A stretch of 64,000 nt of DNA from Rhodopirellula sp. P2. GTDB taxonomy: Bacteria > Planctomycetota > Planctomycetia > Pirellulales > Pirellulaceae. The notes under the pieces were generated by a model. The model was not told the DNA's origin. It was given only the letters and a program-made list of their open reading frames with translations, and did no database searches. How positions within the stretch are numbered: position 1 is the first letter of the stretch; every line of letters starts with the position of its first letter. The position numbers and the translations under genes were made by a program. This document shows positions 1 through 7,702 of the stretch, piece by piece. Location: contig NZ_CP118225.1 in assembly GCF_028768465.1 (NCBI RefSeq), positions 5,313,001-5,377,000 of the forward strand, written 5' to 3'.

Positions 1-1
1 C

Positions 2-97
2 CAAGCAGAACACTGGGACAACTACTGGAACATTCCTGATGACCAGCGTGACATCAGCGACCACAATCCCGTCCTCGCAAGGTTTCAAATTCAATGA
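2..97 (+). CDS. C-terminal end of endonuclease/exonuclease/phosphatase family protein (partial)
   Basis: Only the last 31 codons lie in the window. The frame is open from base 2 to a TGA at 95-97. It ends with a Ser-Asp-His-Asn-Pro-Val segment followed by a hydrophobic strand; an SDHxPV box near the C-terminus is the usual end of the DNase I-like phosphoesterase fold, where Asp and His take part in catalysis. The stop overlaps the next ATG (ATGA), so the two genes are probably translationally coupled. The substrate (DNA, RNA, phospholipid or inositol phosphate) cannot be judged from this fragment. Confidence 0.65.
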   Translation, partial: QAEHWDNYWNIPDDQRDISDHNPVLARFQIQ

Positions 98-357
98 GCG
101 ATCCAACCCCTCAGCCCGACGCACCGGTTCCCGCCAACACACCCATCCCCATGGTCCGACTGGATGACTTTCTCAAACGAGAGGGTTTGGTCGGCACCGG
201 AGGCGAAGCCAAGGTGCTGATCCAGGCCGGCGAAGTCATCGTCAACGGCGAAGTCGACACGCGTCGTCGTAAACAACTGCATGACGGCGACGTCGTGACT
301 TTTAACGGAGAAGACTTCCCCGTCGACGTCGCCTCACTCGGCGATCCACCGATGTGA
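94..357 (+). CDS. S4-domain RNA-binding protein, YbcJ-like
   Basis: This 87-residue protein is almost entirely one S4-like module. A Pro-rich leader (about 1-20) is followed by the S4 core, with V-R-L-D-D-F-L-K, a G-G-E-A-K turn, V-I-V-N-G-E-V-D and a basic T-R-R-R-K-Q-L patch near residues 56-63. The order 'LDxFLK...GGxAK...GxVxVNGxxExRRxxKL' is that of small stand-alone S4 proteins of the YbcJ/YaaA type, which bind structured RNA and are linked to ribosome assembly or rescue. The start ATG overlaps the stop of the upstream phosphoesterase. Family assignment is firm; the RNA target is unknown. Confidence 0.88.
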   Translation: MSDPTPQPDAPVPANTPIPMVRLDDFLKREGLVGTGGEAKVLIQAGEVIVNGEVDTRRRKQLHDGDVVTFNGEDFPVDVASLGDPPM

Positions 358-380
358 CTTGAGTGGGCAAGTCGACCAAC

Positions 381-397
381 CAGCCCCAAACGGGCTG
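381..397. terminator. Small hairpin between convergent genes
   Basis: A 6-bp stem with a 5-base loop (CAGCCC/GGGCTG) lies in the 73-bp gap between the S4 gene and the convergent hydrolase gene. There is no U-tract, so a terminator role is inferred only from position. Confidence 0.3.
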
Positions 398-430
398 CCG
401 ATGCCGTCGCTTTGATGTCCCCTGCTTCAC

Positions 431-1204
431 TCACCCGATGGCGTATTGCCCGAACCGGTTCCAGTACCCGCTGTGGTGGCCCAAAAAATTGAACTGGTTG
501 GGCAACTCGCGGCACAGATCGTGATTCATCAAGCGGTCGCTTAGCTTTTCACACACGATCGCTCCCGTTCCAACCACGCGATCGATCACTGGTGCAACGT
601 TCAAAATCCGATCTCGTGGGGAATACAGATTGATCAAGCGCCCGCGAAACGCGTCCGCTTGCAAGTCCCAATTCAGCCGCGACGTCATCCCACCCATCAA
701 CAGCAGATCGTCGACACGGCAATCTCGTTCGGCCAGTTTCTCAAGCGCCGAGCGAAGCACCACGGTGCCCAACGAATGCCCAATCAAGTGCAACGGTCGT
801 TTGCCGACACCGGGCAGATTCAGAATTTGATCGGCCAACCGAATGCCGTCCCGTCGGGCGCAGTAGTACCGATGCCGAAAACTCGCCGCACCGATCACCG
901 CTGCCGTCCCAAAGCCTCCCGCCAAGGATCCGATGCCCACCAAAGCCCGACCGCCATGCAGAGCCGGCAAGGCGACTCGCGCCCCACGAGCCATCACGCC
1001 CACCGACGCACCAGCTTCGGCCCACGATCCCGCTGCCCAACGCACGCGATACGTGGATCCTCTCAAACCGGCCGCACGAATCAGATCGGCGTTGGGACGC
1101 GCACGGTAGCCTGCGACCACGACATGGATCGGCCCCTGACTGGACTCTTCGATCGCATCGATACGTACAGTGACGCGTGATTCTGGGACGCGGGATTCCG
1201 GCAT
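431..1204 (-). CDS. Alpha/beta-hydrolase, DUF726/TMCO4-like serine esterase
   Basis: Product of 257 residues from the preferred ATG at 1204; an in-frame ATG at 1246 would add 14 residues of no recognisable character. The nucleophile elbow is G-H-S-L-G in the segment L-H-L-I-G-H-S-L-G-T. A plausible acid is the Asp in Y-S-P-R-D-R-I-L, and the base a His in G-H-H-S-G-Y-W near the C-terminus, in the expected Ser-Asp-His order. A Gly/Ala-rich hydrophobic stretch (about residues 55-90) could touch membrane. The overall pattern resembles DUF726 (TMCO4-like) hydrolases. The natural substrate is unknown. It converges on the S4 gene and is transcribed away from the Hsp70 cluster. Confidence 0.72.
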   Translation of the reverse strand: MPESRVPESRVTVRIDAIEESSQGPIHVVVAGYRARPNADLIRAAGLRGSTYRVRWAAGSWAEAGASVGVMARGARVALPALHGGRALVGIGSLAGGFGTAAVIGAASFRHRYYCARRDGIRLADQILNLPGVGKRPLHLIGHSLGTVVLRSALEKLAERDCRVDDLLLMGGMTSRLNWDLQADAFRGRLINLYSPRDRILNVAPVIDRVVGTGAIVCEKLSDRLMNHDLCRELPNQFNFLGHHSGYWNRFGQYAIG

Positions 1205-1336
1205 GCAGGACTCTTGAAACGAGAAAACGAAATCGCAGAATCGCATTCGCCGCGAACTCAGCCCCTCTAAAATACCCGATCAGGGGCTCTCAACGCAAAG
1301 CGATTCTCCCCCCTCAGTCGAGGTCATGCAGTTCTA

Positions 1337-1447
1337 CCCCCCCCCCCTCCCTTTGGGAGAGTCGGACCGCTTCGGGCCGGGGAGGGTCACGCGCTGGATC
1401 CAATGCGGAGTCCTCCCCTCGCTTCGCTCGATCCTCCCAACGGGAGG
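1337..1447. repeat. Poly-C tract and short inverted repeats in a 600-bp divergent gap
   Basis: The region 1205-1808 has no convincing gene. It contains an 11-base C run (1337-1347), a hairpin CTCCC-TTT-GGGAG (1347-1359) and a hairpin CCTCCC-AAC-GGGAGG (1433-1447). Further on, 1558-1582 and 1612-1630 carry related inverted words resembling the REP motif found intact at 14.7 and 15.1 kb. Promoters for both flanking genes must lie here, but none is clear. Confidence 0.4.
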
Positions 1448-1808
1448 GTGATGACAATCGCCTGGCAATCCAAGACTTAAAAACGGCACGACCTCAGTCG
1501 GCGGGCGGATCCGCTTGCCATTCAAACCTGTCAATCAGCTCCGTGATCGATCAGCGGGAAAGGTCTGTGTCCGGGACCTTTTCTGCGATTCCCTCCACGG
1601 CCAGTTCCGGCAAAAGGGACCTGACCTGATCCCCAACCGTTCCTAACTTCATTGATCCCAATCGGTTGCTCTTTCGCGGGCCGCCTTCTCCCGCTAAATC
1701 CGAAGCTTCCAATGGATGCACGTCGAGCGGCAAACTCACTAGACTATCACCGCTTCGAAACGCTTCTGACTGCCGTGCTCACACTCTCTCGAACACCCAC
1801 TTCGATTC

Positions 1809-3572
1809 ATGCCTGAATTCGGATCCGATTCGTCCTTCCCAACCGAAGCACCGGTGTGCATCGGAATCGATTTGGGAACCACGCACTCGCTGGTCAGCGT
1901 GTTTCGAAATGGCAAACCCGAACTGATCGCCAACGCCCACGGTGACATGCTCACGCCGTCCATCATTGGTGTCTTGGAAGACGGCCAGATCGTGGTCGGT
2001 TCCGCCGCCCGAGAACTTCGCGTGACCGCGCCGGAACGTTGTGCTTGGGTGTTTAAGCGTTACATGGGGCAAGAACGCAAACTCAAACTTGGCGACAAAG
2101 AGTTCACGCCCCACGAGCTGAGCAGTTTGGTGCTGCAATCGCTGCGTGACGACGCCGCCGCTCACCTGAACACCGAGATCACGGATGCGGTGATCACCGT
2201 CCCGGCGTACTTCAACGATCACCAACGCCAAGCCACCCGGTTGGCTGGCGAGATGGCGGGCCTGAATGTCCGCCGGATGATCAATGAACCCACCGCGGCC
2301 GCTCTGGTCTACGGCTTTCACGCCCGCGAAGATGAAAAGAATCTGTGCGTCATCGACCTTGGCGGTGGCACGTTCGACGTGACCGTCATGGAAGTCTTCG
2401 AAGGCACCCTCGAAATTCGAGCCACCGCTGGCGAAAGCATGCTGGGCGGAGAAGACTTCACCGACCGAATGGTCTCCGCGGTGCTGGCCAGTGAAGACAC
2501 CCAGCTCGAACTGGCCGAACTGCAGCAACCCTTGCGAGTTTCGCGGTTGCGAGGCGAATGTGAAAAAGCCAAACGCCTGCTCTCGAAAGAAGACGCCTGC
2601 AAAATCCGGCTGCCTGATCGCGATGGCAACTTCCCCGAATCGCCCAAGACCTTCCGACTCACCCGTGCCGATTTCTCACGGTTGTGCGATCCCCTGATGC
2701 AACGCATCGCGGGACCGATCGCCCGATCGCTTCGGGACGCGGAACTGACTCCCGAAGACATCGACGATGTGATCCTGGTCGGCGGGTCAACGCGAATGCC
2801 GGTCCTGAGAGATTTTGTGATCGACTACTTTGGCAAACCACCGATCACGGATCACGATCCCGATGAAGTCGTGGCCCTTGGCGCGGCCGTCCAAGCCGCA
2901 CTGATTGGGCAAGACGCGGCCGTGGACGACATGGTGATGACAGACGTCTGCCCCTTCACGCTGGGTGTGGAAGTCGTCAAAGAATTCGGTGGCCACATGC
3001 AAGACGGCTACTTCAAACCCGTGCTGCATCGGAACTGCACGATCCCGATTTCTCGCGAAGAAGTGTTCAGCACCGTCGCGGCCAACCAATCCAACGTGAC
3101 CCTGAAAGTCTTTCAAGGCGACGCCCGCAAAGTGGCGGACAACACTGCCCTGGGGCAGTTGGAGGTCAAGGGCCTACCGCCTGGTCCCGCCGGCAGCCCC
3201 ATCTACGTTCGCTTCACTTACGATTTGTCCGGTGTGTTGGAAGTCGAGGCGTATGCTCCCGGCGGCGAGCGGTTCCGGACCGTCCTCACCAATCACGTGC
3301 ATCAGCTCTCACCCGCTCAGATCGAAGAAGCCAAACGTCGCATTGATGCCTTGAAGTTCTATCCCCGTGATGATCTCGAGAATCAAAAACTGGCTCGCTT
3401 TGCCGAACGCATGCTGGGCGAACTGCATCCTTCTCAACGGCAACAACTCGATGACGCCCTGGACATCTACGAAGACGCGATGGCCCGCGCTGATCGGGAA
3501 CACTTCGCTGCGGCAAAGGACACGTTGTTGATCGTTCTTTCTTCCCTCGGTCTCGATCACGAAGACCTGTAG
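1809..3572 (+). CDS. hscC: Hsp70-family chaperone HscC
   Basis: This 587-residue Hsp70 has the N-terminal phosphate-1 motif I-G-I-D-L-G-T-T (about 18-25), I-N-E-P-T-A-A-A-L (about 158), phosphate-2 D-L-G-G-G-T-F-D-V (about 184) and the adenosine motif V-I-L-V-G-G-S-T-R-M-P (about 320). A substrate-binding beta domain and a short helical lid follow. The length (DnaK is near 640), the early segment L-T-P-S-I-I-G-V and the motif F-K-R-Y-M-G match the HscC subfamily rather than DnaK, and there is no long acidic DnaK tail. HscC-type Hsp70s work with dedicated divergent J-proteins; a J-like protein is encoded two genes downstream. Cytoplasmic ATPase chaperone; client unknown. Confidence 0.9.
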   Translation: MPEFGSDSSFPTEAPVCIGIDLGTTHSLVSVFRNGKPELIANAHGDMLTPSIIGVLEDGQIVVGSAARELRVTAPERCAWVFKRYMGQERKLKLGDKEFTPHELSSLVLQSLRDDAAAHLNTEITDAVITVPAYFNDHQRQATRLAGEMAGLNVRRMINEPTAAALVYGFHAREDEKNLCVIDLGGGTFDVTVMEVFEGTLEIRATAGESMLGGEDFTDRMVSAVLASEDTQLELAELQQPLRVSRLRGECEKAKRLLSKEDACKIRLPDRDGNFPESPKTFRLTRADFSRLCDPLMQRIAGPIARSLRDAELTPEDIDDVILVGGSTRMPVLRDFVIDYFGKPPITDHDPDEVVALGAAVQAALIGQDAAVDDMVMTDVCPFTLGVEVVKEFGGHMQDGYFKPVLHRNCTIPISREEVFSTVAANQSNVTLKVFQGDARKVADNTALGQLEVKGLPPGPAGSPIYVRFTYDLSGVLEVEAYAPGGERFRTVLTNHVHQLSPAQIEEAKRRIDALKFYPRDDLENQKLARFAERMLGELHPSQRQQLDDALDIYEDAMARADREHFAAAKDTLLIVLSSLGLDHEDL

Positions 3573-3639
3573 GCCGACGGCGTGGAACGCGTCCAAGGCT
3601 CCCGCTCGACTCCCCTCCCCACCAACCCCGCCGCGGAAC

Positions 3640-4314
3640 GTGCCCGAATCAGCCGCCCAAACGTATTTGCGATCGATGCTGGAAATCAATCCGGTCTGGC
3701 AATCCGCATCCGCGTTGCAACTGCGTCGCAAGACACTGCGATTGCCGAATCATGACCCTCGGCAAACCGACGCCGATTCCGTGGATGACATGGTCGCCAA
3801 GCACCAGCGTCGCGCTCAGGCACGTGAGACGGTTGCCCATCTGCAAAAGCAGTTCTTTCATTTGTCCGATGAGGAACTGGAATCAGGAATCACCAGTGTG
3901 AATGCGACCGAAGTCCCTGAGTTGGCACCCACCATTCGTCGCTTGCAAACCGCAGCGAGAGAACGCAATTCCTTCGTTGCGATGTTGGCCGATCAACGCT
4001 TCGATCGCGAACTCGTGATCGCACTCGGCAAATCAGTCGTGCTGCCGCAGTCCGATGCAGGCTACATTCGTGAAAAATTCATTCAGAACCTGACGACGAA
4101 GAGCAGTCGCAAACGTGCCCGTGACACATCACTGAAAATTCAAAAGTCGTATCCCAATCTGTTTGGGTTGGAACGCGATTGGTTGACCACGTTGCAGAAC
4201 ACCAAGGCCTCTGGGCCGATGATCGCCGGTGAATCTTCGTTGCTCAATTTCCGAGTGCTGTTCTTTGGCACCTTGATCGCTTATCAGATCGTCAAGATCT
4301 TTCTGATGGAGTGA
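3640..4314 (+). CDS. Hypothetical protein with C-terminal membrane anchor, Hsp70 cluster
   Basis: I do not recognise the family. The 224-residue protein starts at GTG (3640), 67 bp after hscC. It is charged and mainly helical by composition, with a heptad-like stretch from about 45 to 105 (many Arg, Glu, Leu, Gln) and a single hydrophobic segment at the C-terminus (about 203-220, F-R-V-L-F-F-G-T-L-I-A-Y) followed by K-I-F-L-M-E. This layout suggests a tail-anchored cytoplasmic protein. Its position between an Hsp70 and a J-domain protein, on the same strand, suggests it belongs to the chaperone module, perhaps as adaptor or client; that is inference. Confidence 0.7.
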   Translation: MPESAAQTYLRSMLEINPVWQSASALQLRRKTLRLPNHDPRQTDADSVDDMVAKHQRRAQARETVAHLQKQFFHLSDEELESGITSVNATEVPELAPTIRRLQTAARERNSFVAMLADQRFDRELVIALGKSVVLPQSDAGYIREKFIQNLTTKSSRKRARDTSLKIQKSYPNLFGLERDWLTTLQNTKASGPMIAGESSLLNFRVLFFGTLIAYQIVKIFLME

Positions 4315-4423
4315 CCCGATCCGCCCGACGTCGTGAACGATGGTGGTTGCTCGGCATGGCTCGGTGCCCGCCAGAACCAAGATCCAATCGCAATCCGCCG
4401 CCCCCCCTCGCCGACCATCGTTC

Positions 4424-6103
4424 ATGTCTGACCCCGCGTGGCACCATCTTCCGCAAGACCCGCGATCGTTCTTCGAATTGCCCGAAGCCTTCGATCGTCG
4501 TGATCTGAAGCGTGCTTACGGCAAACTGATCCGTCAGTTCAAACCGGAAACGCACCCGCAAGAATTCCAGCGGATCCGGGCGGCCTACGAACAACTCGAA
4601 AACGCGGAACGGTACGGGCGAAACCAAGCGGCAAGTCAATCCGCAGCGGATGCTTGGAAACCCACCGACTCTCCCAATCCAAGCTCCACCGTCGATCCGA
4701 AGCCAACCAGGGAACGACCGCCCGCGACGCTCTCGCCCGTGGACGAAGCGATCGCCAACCCGCGAGAGTCCTACCTCCGACTCTCGCAAAAACACTCCCG
4801 TTCGCCGCTGGAATATTACATCCTGGCGGTGCTCAGCGACCTGCTCGAAAAGCCCGACAAAACCGCCCCCCAGAGACACACTCTGTTTCTGAAGTGGTTG
4901 CTCGATGGTCTGCAGGAACATCCGCTGGAACCGGGGCTGGTTTCTCTGGTCGCCGGCACCCTTCGCGGGGACATCCCGGACCAGCAAATCGAAACGCTGC
5001 TTCCCAAAATCGCCGCGACGATCCGTTCGTCCCTGTTCTATCGATTGACGGAACCACTCTGGGAACGCCTGCTCAACGACCAGCCGTTCAAAACGTTCGA
5101 GATTCTGATCCAGGAATGTGAAAGCCACCTCCCCAAGGCTGACCCACGCGCTCGCTTGGCGTTCTTCCTTCGCATTCTCAGAACCGCGATCTGGCAGGCT
5201 CCTCTGGAGTGGACACGGGCTCACATCGAAACGATCTCTCGCCAAGCCGCGGACTTGGACGAGAGCATGCACAACGACCTGGAATTCATTGAGCTGTTGC
5301 ACAGCTATTTGTCCTCCGCCAAAGCGTCGGATGCGGTGTTGCCAGCGCGCGCGACGATGGAGTCCTTTCTTCGCACGTACTGCACCGGCGATGGGCCGGC
5401 GGCGACCGCCGAGATGGCTCGTTGCTTGGACGAAATCGCCCGCAACGCACACGGTGTCCGCGAAGCGTTTCCCACCCCACAAAACCGCGACGATCACTCG
5501 CTGTTTTTGTTGATGATGATGGCAACCTCCGACTTAGCCGAAACCACCGGCTTGATCGCCCCCGACCCCGACGATTCCAAGAACAATCGGCAAGCCGTTT
5601 CTTGTTTGCGAGATCTCAAGAGCACGCTGCAAGACATCGTCAACCGTGTGTCATGGATCGAATCCAAGTACAAATGGATCCCGTTCGCGGGGATGTACTT
5701 GGTCTTCGGCATCATTTTTTCGATGGCGTGGGTGCTGCTGTTGATGGCGTTGGACCAAACCGGTGCGTCGCCAGGGTCGAGTGCCGTCGCCGTGATCTTG
5801 CTGATCGGTGGCCTGCTGGTTTTCCCGGTGTTTTACTTCTGGTGGTTCTTCCCTCGGTACCTTGCCAATCGCACTGAGAACGCCCGCCAGAAATACTTTG
5901 CCACGTGCTACGAAAAGCGATGGCGGGGCCGCCTGTTTCGCTACGTTCAATCCTGTGGTGAATCACCCAGCGGATCCCTGACACGGCTCAATGAAGCGGC
6001 CGCCTTTCACGGCGACTCCGAGTGGATGAACTTGGTGCTCAGCTTTTGCCACGGCGATCTGGGACTGCTGATCTTCGCCCGCGCACAGTTGTTTGTGGGG
6101 TAG
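4424..6103 (+). CDS. Divergent J-domain membrane protein, HscC co-chaperone candidate
   Basis: Product of 559 residues from the ATG at 4424, chosen because the J-like segment starts just after it; an ATG at 4340 would add a low-complexity leader. Residues about 15-60 show the J-domain helix pattern F-F-E-L-P...D-L-K-R-A-Y-G-K-L-I-R, then F-K-P-E-T-H-P-Q-E-F and I-R-A-A-Y-E-Q-L. The canonical His-Pro-Asp loop is replaced by Lys-Pro-Glu, as in the divergent J-proteins that pair with HscC. A Pro/Ser linker and a long helical region follow, then two transmembrane segments (about 420-445 and 460-485) and a soluble tail. Likely role: recruits HscC to the inner membrane. Confidence 0.75.
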   Translation: MSDPAWHHLPQDPRSFFELPEAFDRRDLKRAYGKLIRQFKPETHPQEFQRIRAAYEQLENAERYGRNQAASQSAADAWKPTDSPNPSSTVDPKPTRERPPATLSPVDEAIANPRESYLRLSQKHSRSPLEYYILAVLSDLLEKPDKTAPQRHTLFLKWLLDGLQEHPLEPGLVSLVAGTLRGDIPDQQIETLLPKIAATIRSSLFYRLTEPLWERLLNDQPFKTFEILIQECESHLPKADPRARLAFFLRILRTAIWQAPLEWTRAHIETISRQAADLDESMHNDLEFIELLHSYLSSAKASDAVLPARATMESFLRTYCTGDGPAATAEMARCLDEIARNAHGVREAFPTPQNRDDHSLFLLMMMATSDLAETTGLIAPDPDDSKNNRQAVSCLRDLKSTLQDIVNRVSWIESKYKWIPFAGMYLVFGIIFSMAWVLLLMALDQTGASPGSSAVAVILLIGGLLVFPVFYFWWFFPRYLANRTENARQKYFATCYEKRWRGRLFRYVQSCGESPSGSLTRLNEAAAFHGDSEWMNLVLSFCHGDLGLLIFARAQLFVG

Positions 6104-6256
6104 GAAGTGGGAAGTGGGAAGTGGGAAGTGGGAAAGGGGCACAGGGGCACAGGGGCACAGGGGCACAGGGGCACAGGGGCACAGGGGCACAGGGGCACAG
6201 GGGCACAGGGGCACAGGGGCACAGGGGCACAGGGGCACAGGCCACAGGGGCACAGG
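6103..6256. repeat. Compound microsatellite: 4 x 7 bp then 13 x 8 bp
   Basis: Starting at the last base of the J-protein stop codon there are four copies of GGAAGTG (6103-6130), then thirteen perfect copies of the 8-mer AGGGGCAC (6135-6238), then a degenerate tail to about 6256. The strand is strongly purine-biased. Because 8 is not a multiple of 3, all three frames stay open through it, giving artefactual Gly-Thr-Gly-Ala-Gln-Gly-His-Arg reading frames. It lies outside any gene. Confidence 0.95.
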
Positions 6257-6462
6257 AGAAACGCCCGTCAACACGAAAACCCGACGCGTGAGTTTCGAAG
6301 TTGCGTTTTTCCGTTGAATCGGCAACGGCCAAGCTCAATCCAAAACGTGTGAGCTGATGTTGGCCGTTTGTAAAAGCGCAACTTTAAAACGCGGGAGCGA
6401 GGCGTGTCATCGAGGCCCAAGCGGGATGCCCGACACCGGCCCCTTCCGGGGCGAAGATTGCC

Positions 6463-7402
6463 GCCGAAGGATCCTCCAGTTCGCGTCCCGTCATCGCCTC
6501 AACCGCCCGGATTTTTCAATTTACAATTTCACATTTTCAATCGATCCCCATCTCATCGCTCGCCACCTGTCGCCGCTCCGCGGCTTGTCGAGCAAGGGGG
6601 TGACGCCCAAGACCTCGGGTTAAAAACCCGAGGCTGACGATTGTCACCGCTCCGCGATTGTTAGAACGTCCGACACCGATCACCAGTCGCGGAGCGACGG
6701 CAGCCGAGAGCCTTGGGTTTCCAACCCAAGGTCATCCGCCCATCACACATCCGTCCCCAAGTCGCGGAGCGACGACACTTTTTGCCGCCCGCTCGCCGAA
6801 GGATCCTCCAGTTCGCGTCCCGTCATCGCCTCAACCGCCCGGATTCTTCAATTCACAATTTCACATTTTCAATCGATCCCCATCTCATCGCTCGCCACCT
6901 GTCGCCGCTCCGCGGCTTGTCGAGCAAGGGGGTGACGCCCAAGACCTCGGGTTAAAAACCCGAGGCTGACAATTGTCACCGCTCCGCGGTTGTTAGAACG
7001 TCCAACACCGATCACCAGTCGCGGAGCGACGGCAGCCGAGAGCCTTGGGTTTCCAACCCAAGGTCATCCGCCCATCACACATCCGTCCCCAAGTCACGGA
7101 GAGACGACACTTTTTGCCGCCCAGTCGCCGAAGGATCCTCCGGTTCGCGTCCCGTCATCGCCTCAACCGCCCGGATTTTTCAATTTACAATTTCACTTTT
7201 TCAATCGATCCCCCATCTCATCGCTCGCCACCTATCGCCGCTCCGCGGCTTGTCGAGCGAGGGGGTGACGTCCAAGACCTCGGGTTAAAAACCCGAGGCT
7301 GACAATTGTCACCGCTCCGCGGTCGTTAGAACGTCCGACACCGATCACCAGTCGCGGAGCGACGGCAGCCGAAAGCCTTGGGTTTCCAACCCAAGGTCAT
7401 CC
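6463..7402. repeat. 332-bp tandem repeat, 2.8 copies, each with strong hairpins
   Basis: Units begin at 6463, 6795 and 7127 (exact spacing 332 bp); the third is cut short at about 7402. Each unit holds two long hairpins: CCTCGGGTT-AAA-AACCCGAGG (6613-6633 in copy 1) and CCTTGGGTT-TCC-AACCCAAGG (6711-6731). Each also has words such as GTCGCGGAGCGAC and GCCGCTCCGCGGC, and an AT-rich island (about 6515-6545). Copies differ by scattered substitutions and one or two indels. No plausible gene is present. The array sits between the convergent J-protein gene and the 93-residue ORF. Confidence 0.95.
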
Positions 7403-7420
7403 TTCCCTTCGCTGCCAATG

Positions 7421-7702
7421 CTACAAGTGCAGCGGCAAGAATCGCTTGACCTCATCGGGCAACTTCTCCGCCGGCGGATCCAGCCACGGCACGTCCTCTT
7501 CACGTTGCATGTGCTCGCTGATCCGAGCCCGCACATCGCGAACGATGGTCGCCAACACATCGCGTTCGCTGCCGCCTTCTGTTTCGATCCCCTCCAAGTT
7601 CGCAACGCGACCTCGCGTGCGACCATTGGCCGTTCGCTGGACATACACCACGCAACCAAAGGCTGGTTGATCCTTCTTGCTGGTCGTCGGCAAATCAGTC
7701 AT
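7421..7702 (-). CDS. Hypothetical 93-residue protein coupled to oxidoreductase gene
   Basis: Not recognised. The 93-residue product is soluble and charged, with a strand-like opening (G-C-V-V-Y-V-Q-R), a basic turn and a helical second half (R-D-V-L-A-T-I-V-R-D-V-R-A-R-I-S-E-H). It ends in a Pro-rich tail P-W-L-D-P-P-A-E-K-L-P. Its ATG overlaps the TGA of the oxidoreductase gene (ATGA), so it is the second gene of a two-gene operon and probably translated by re-initiation. This coupling is the main support that it is real. Confidence 0.7.
   Translation of the reverse strand: MTDLPTTSKKDQPAFGCVVYVQRTANGRTRGRVANLEGIETEGGSERDVLATIVRDVRARISEHMQREEDVPWLDPPAEKLPDEVKRFLPLHL

Noticed and set aside
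659-1180. 173-residue plus-strand frame opposite the hydrolase gene
   Set aside because: Antisense shadow of a clear serine-hydrolase gene; no domain.
1558-1640. Second REP/RAYT-like element
   Set aside because: Words resemble the REP palindrome but are too degenerate, and no transposase fragment is present.
6022-6352. Long open frames encoding Gly-Thr-Gly-Ala-Gln-Gly-His-Arg repeats
   Set aside because: All frames stay open through the 8-bp microsatellite on either strand; they have no start or conserved domain.
6357-7302. Several overlapping frames of about 80-100 residues in the 332-bp repeat
   Set aside because: They repeat with the DNA unit and change frame at indels between copies; no codon bias or domain.
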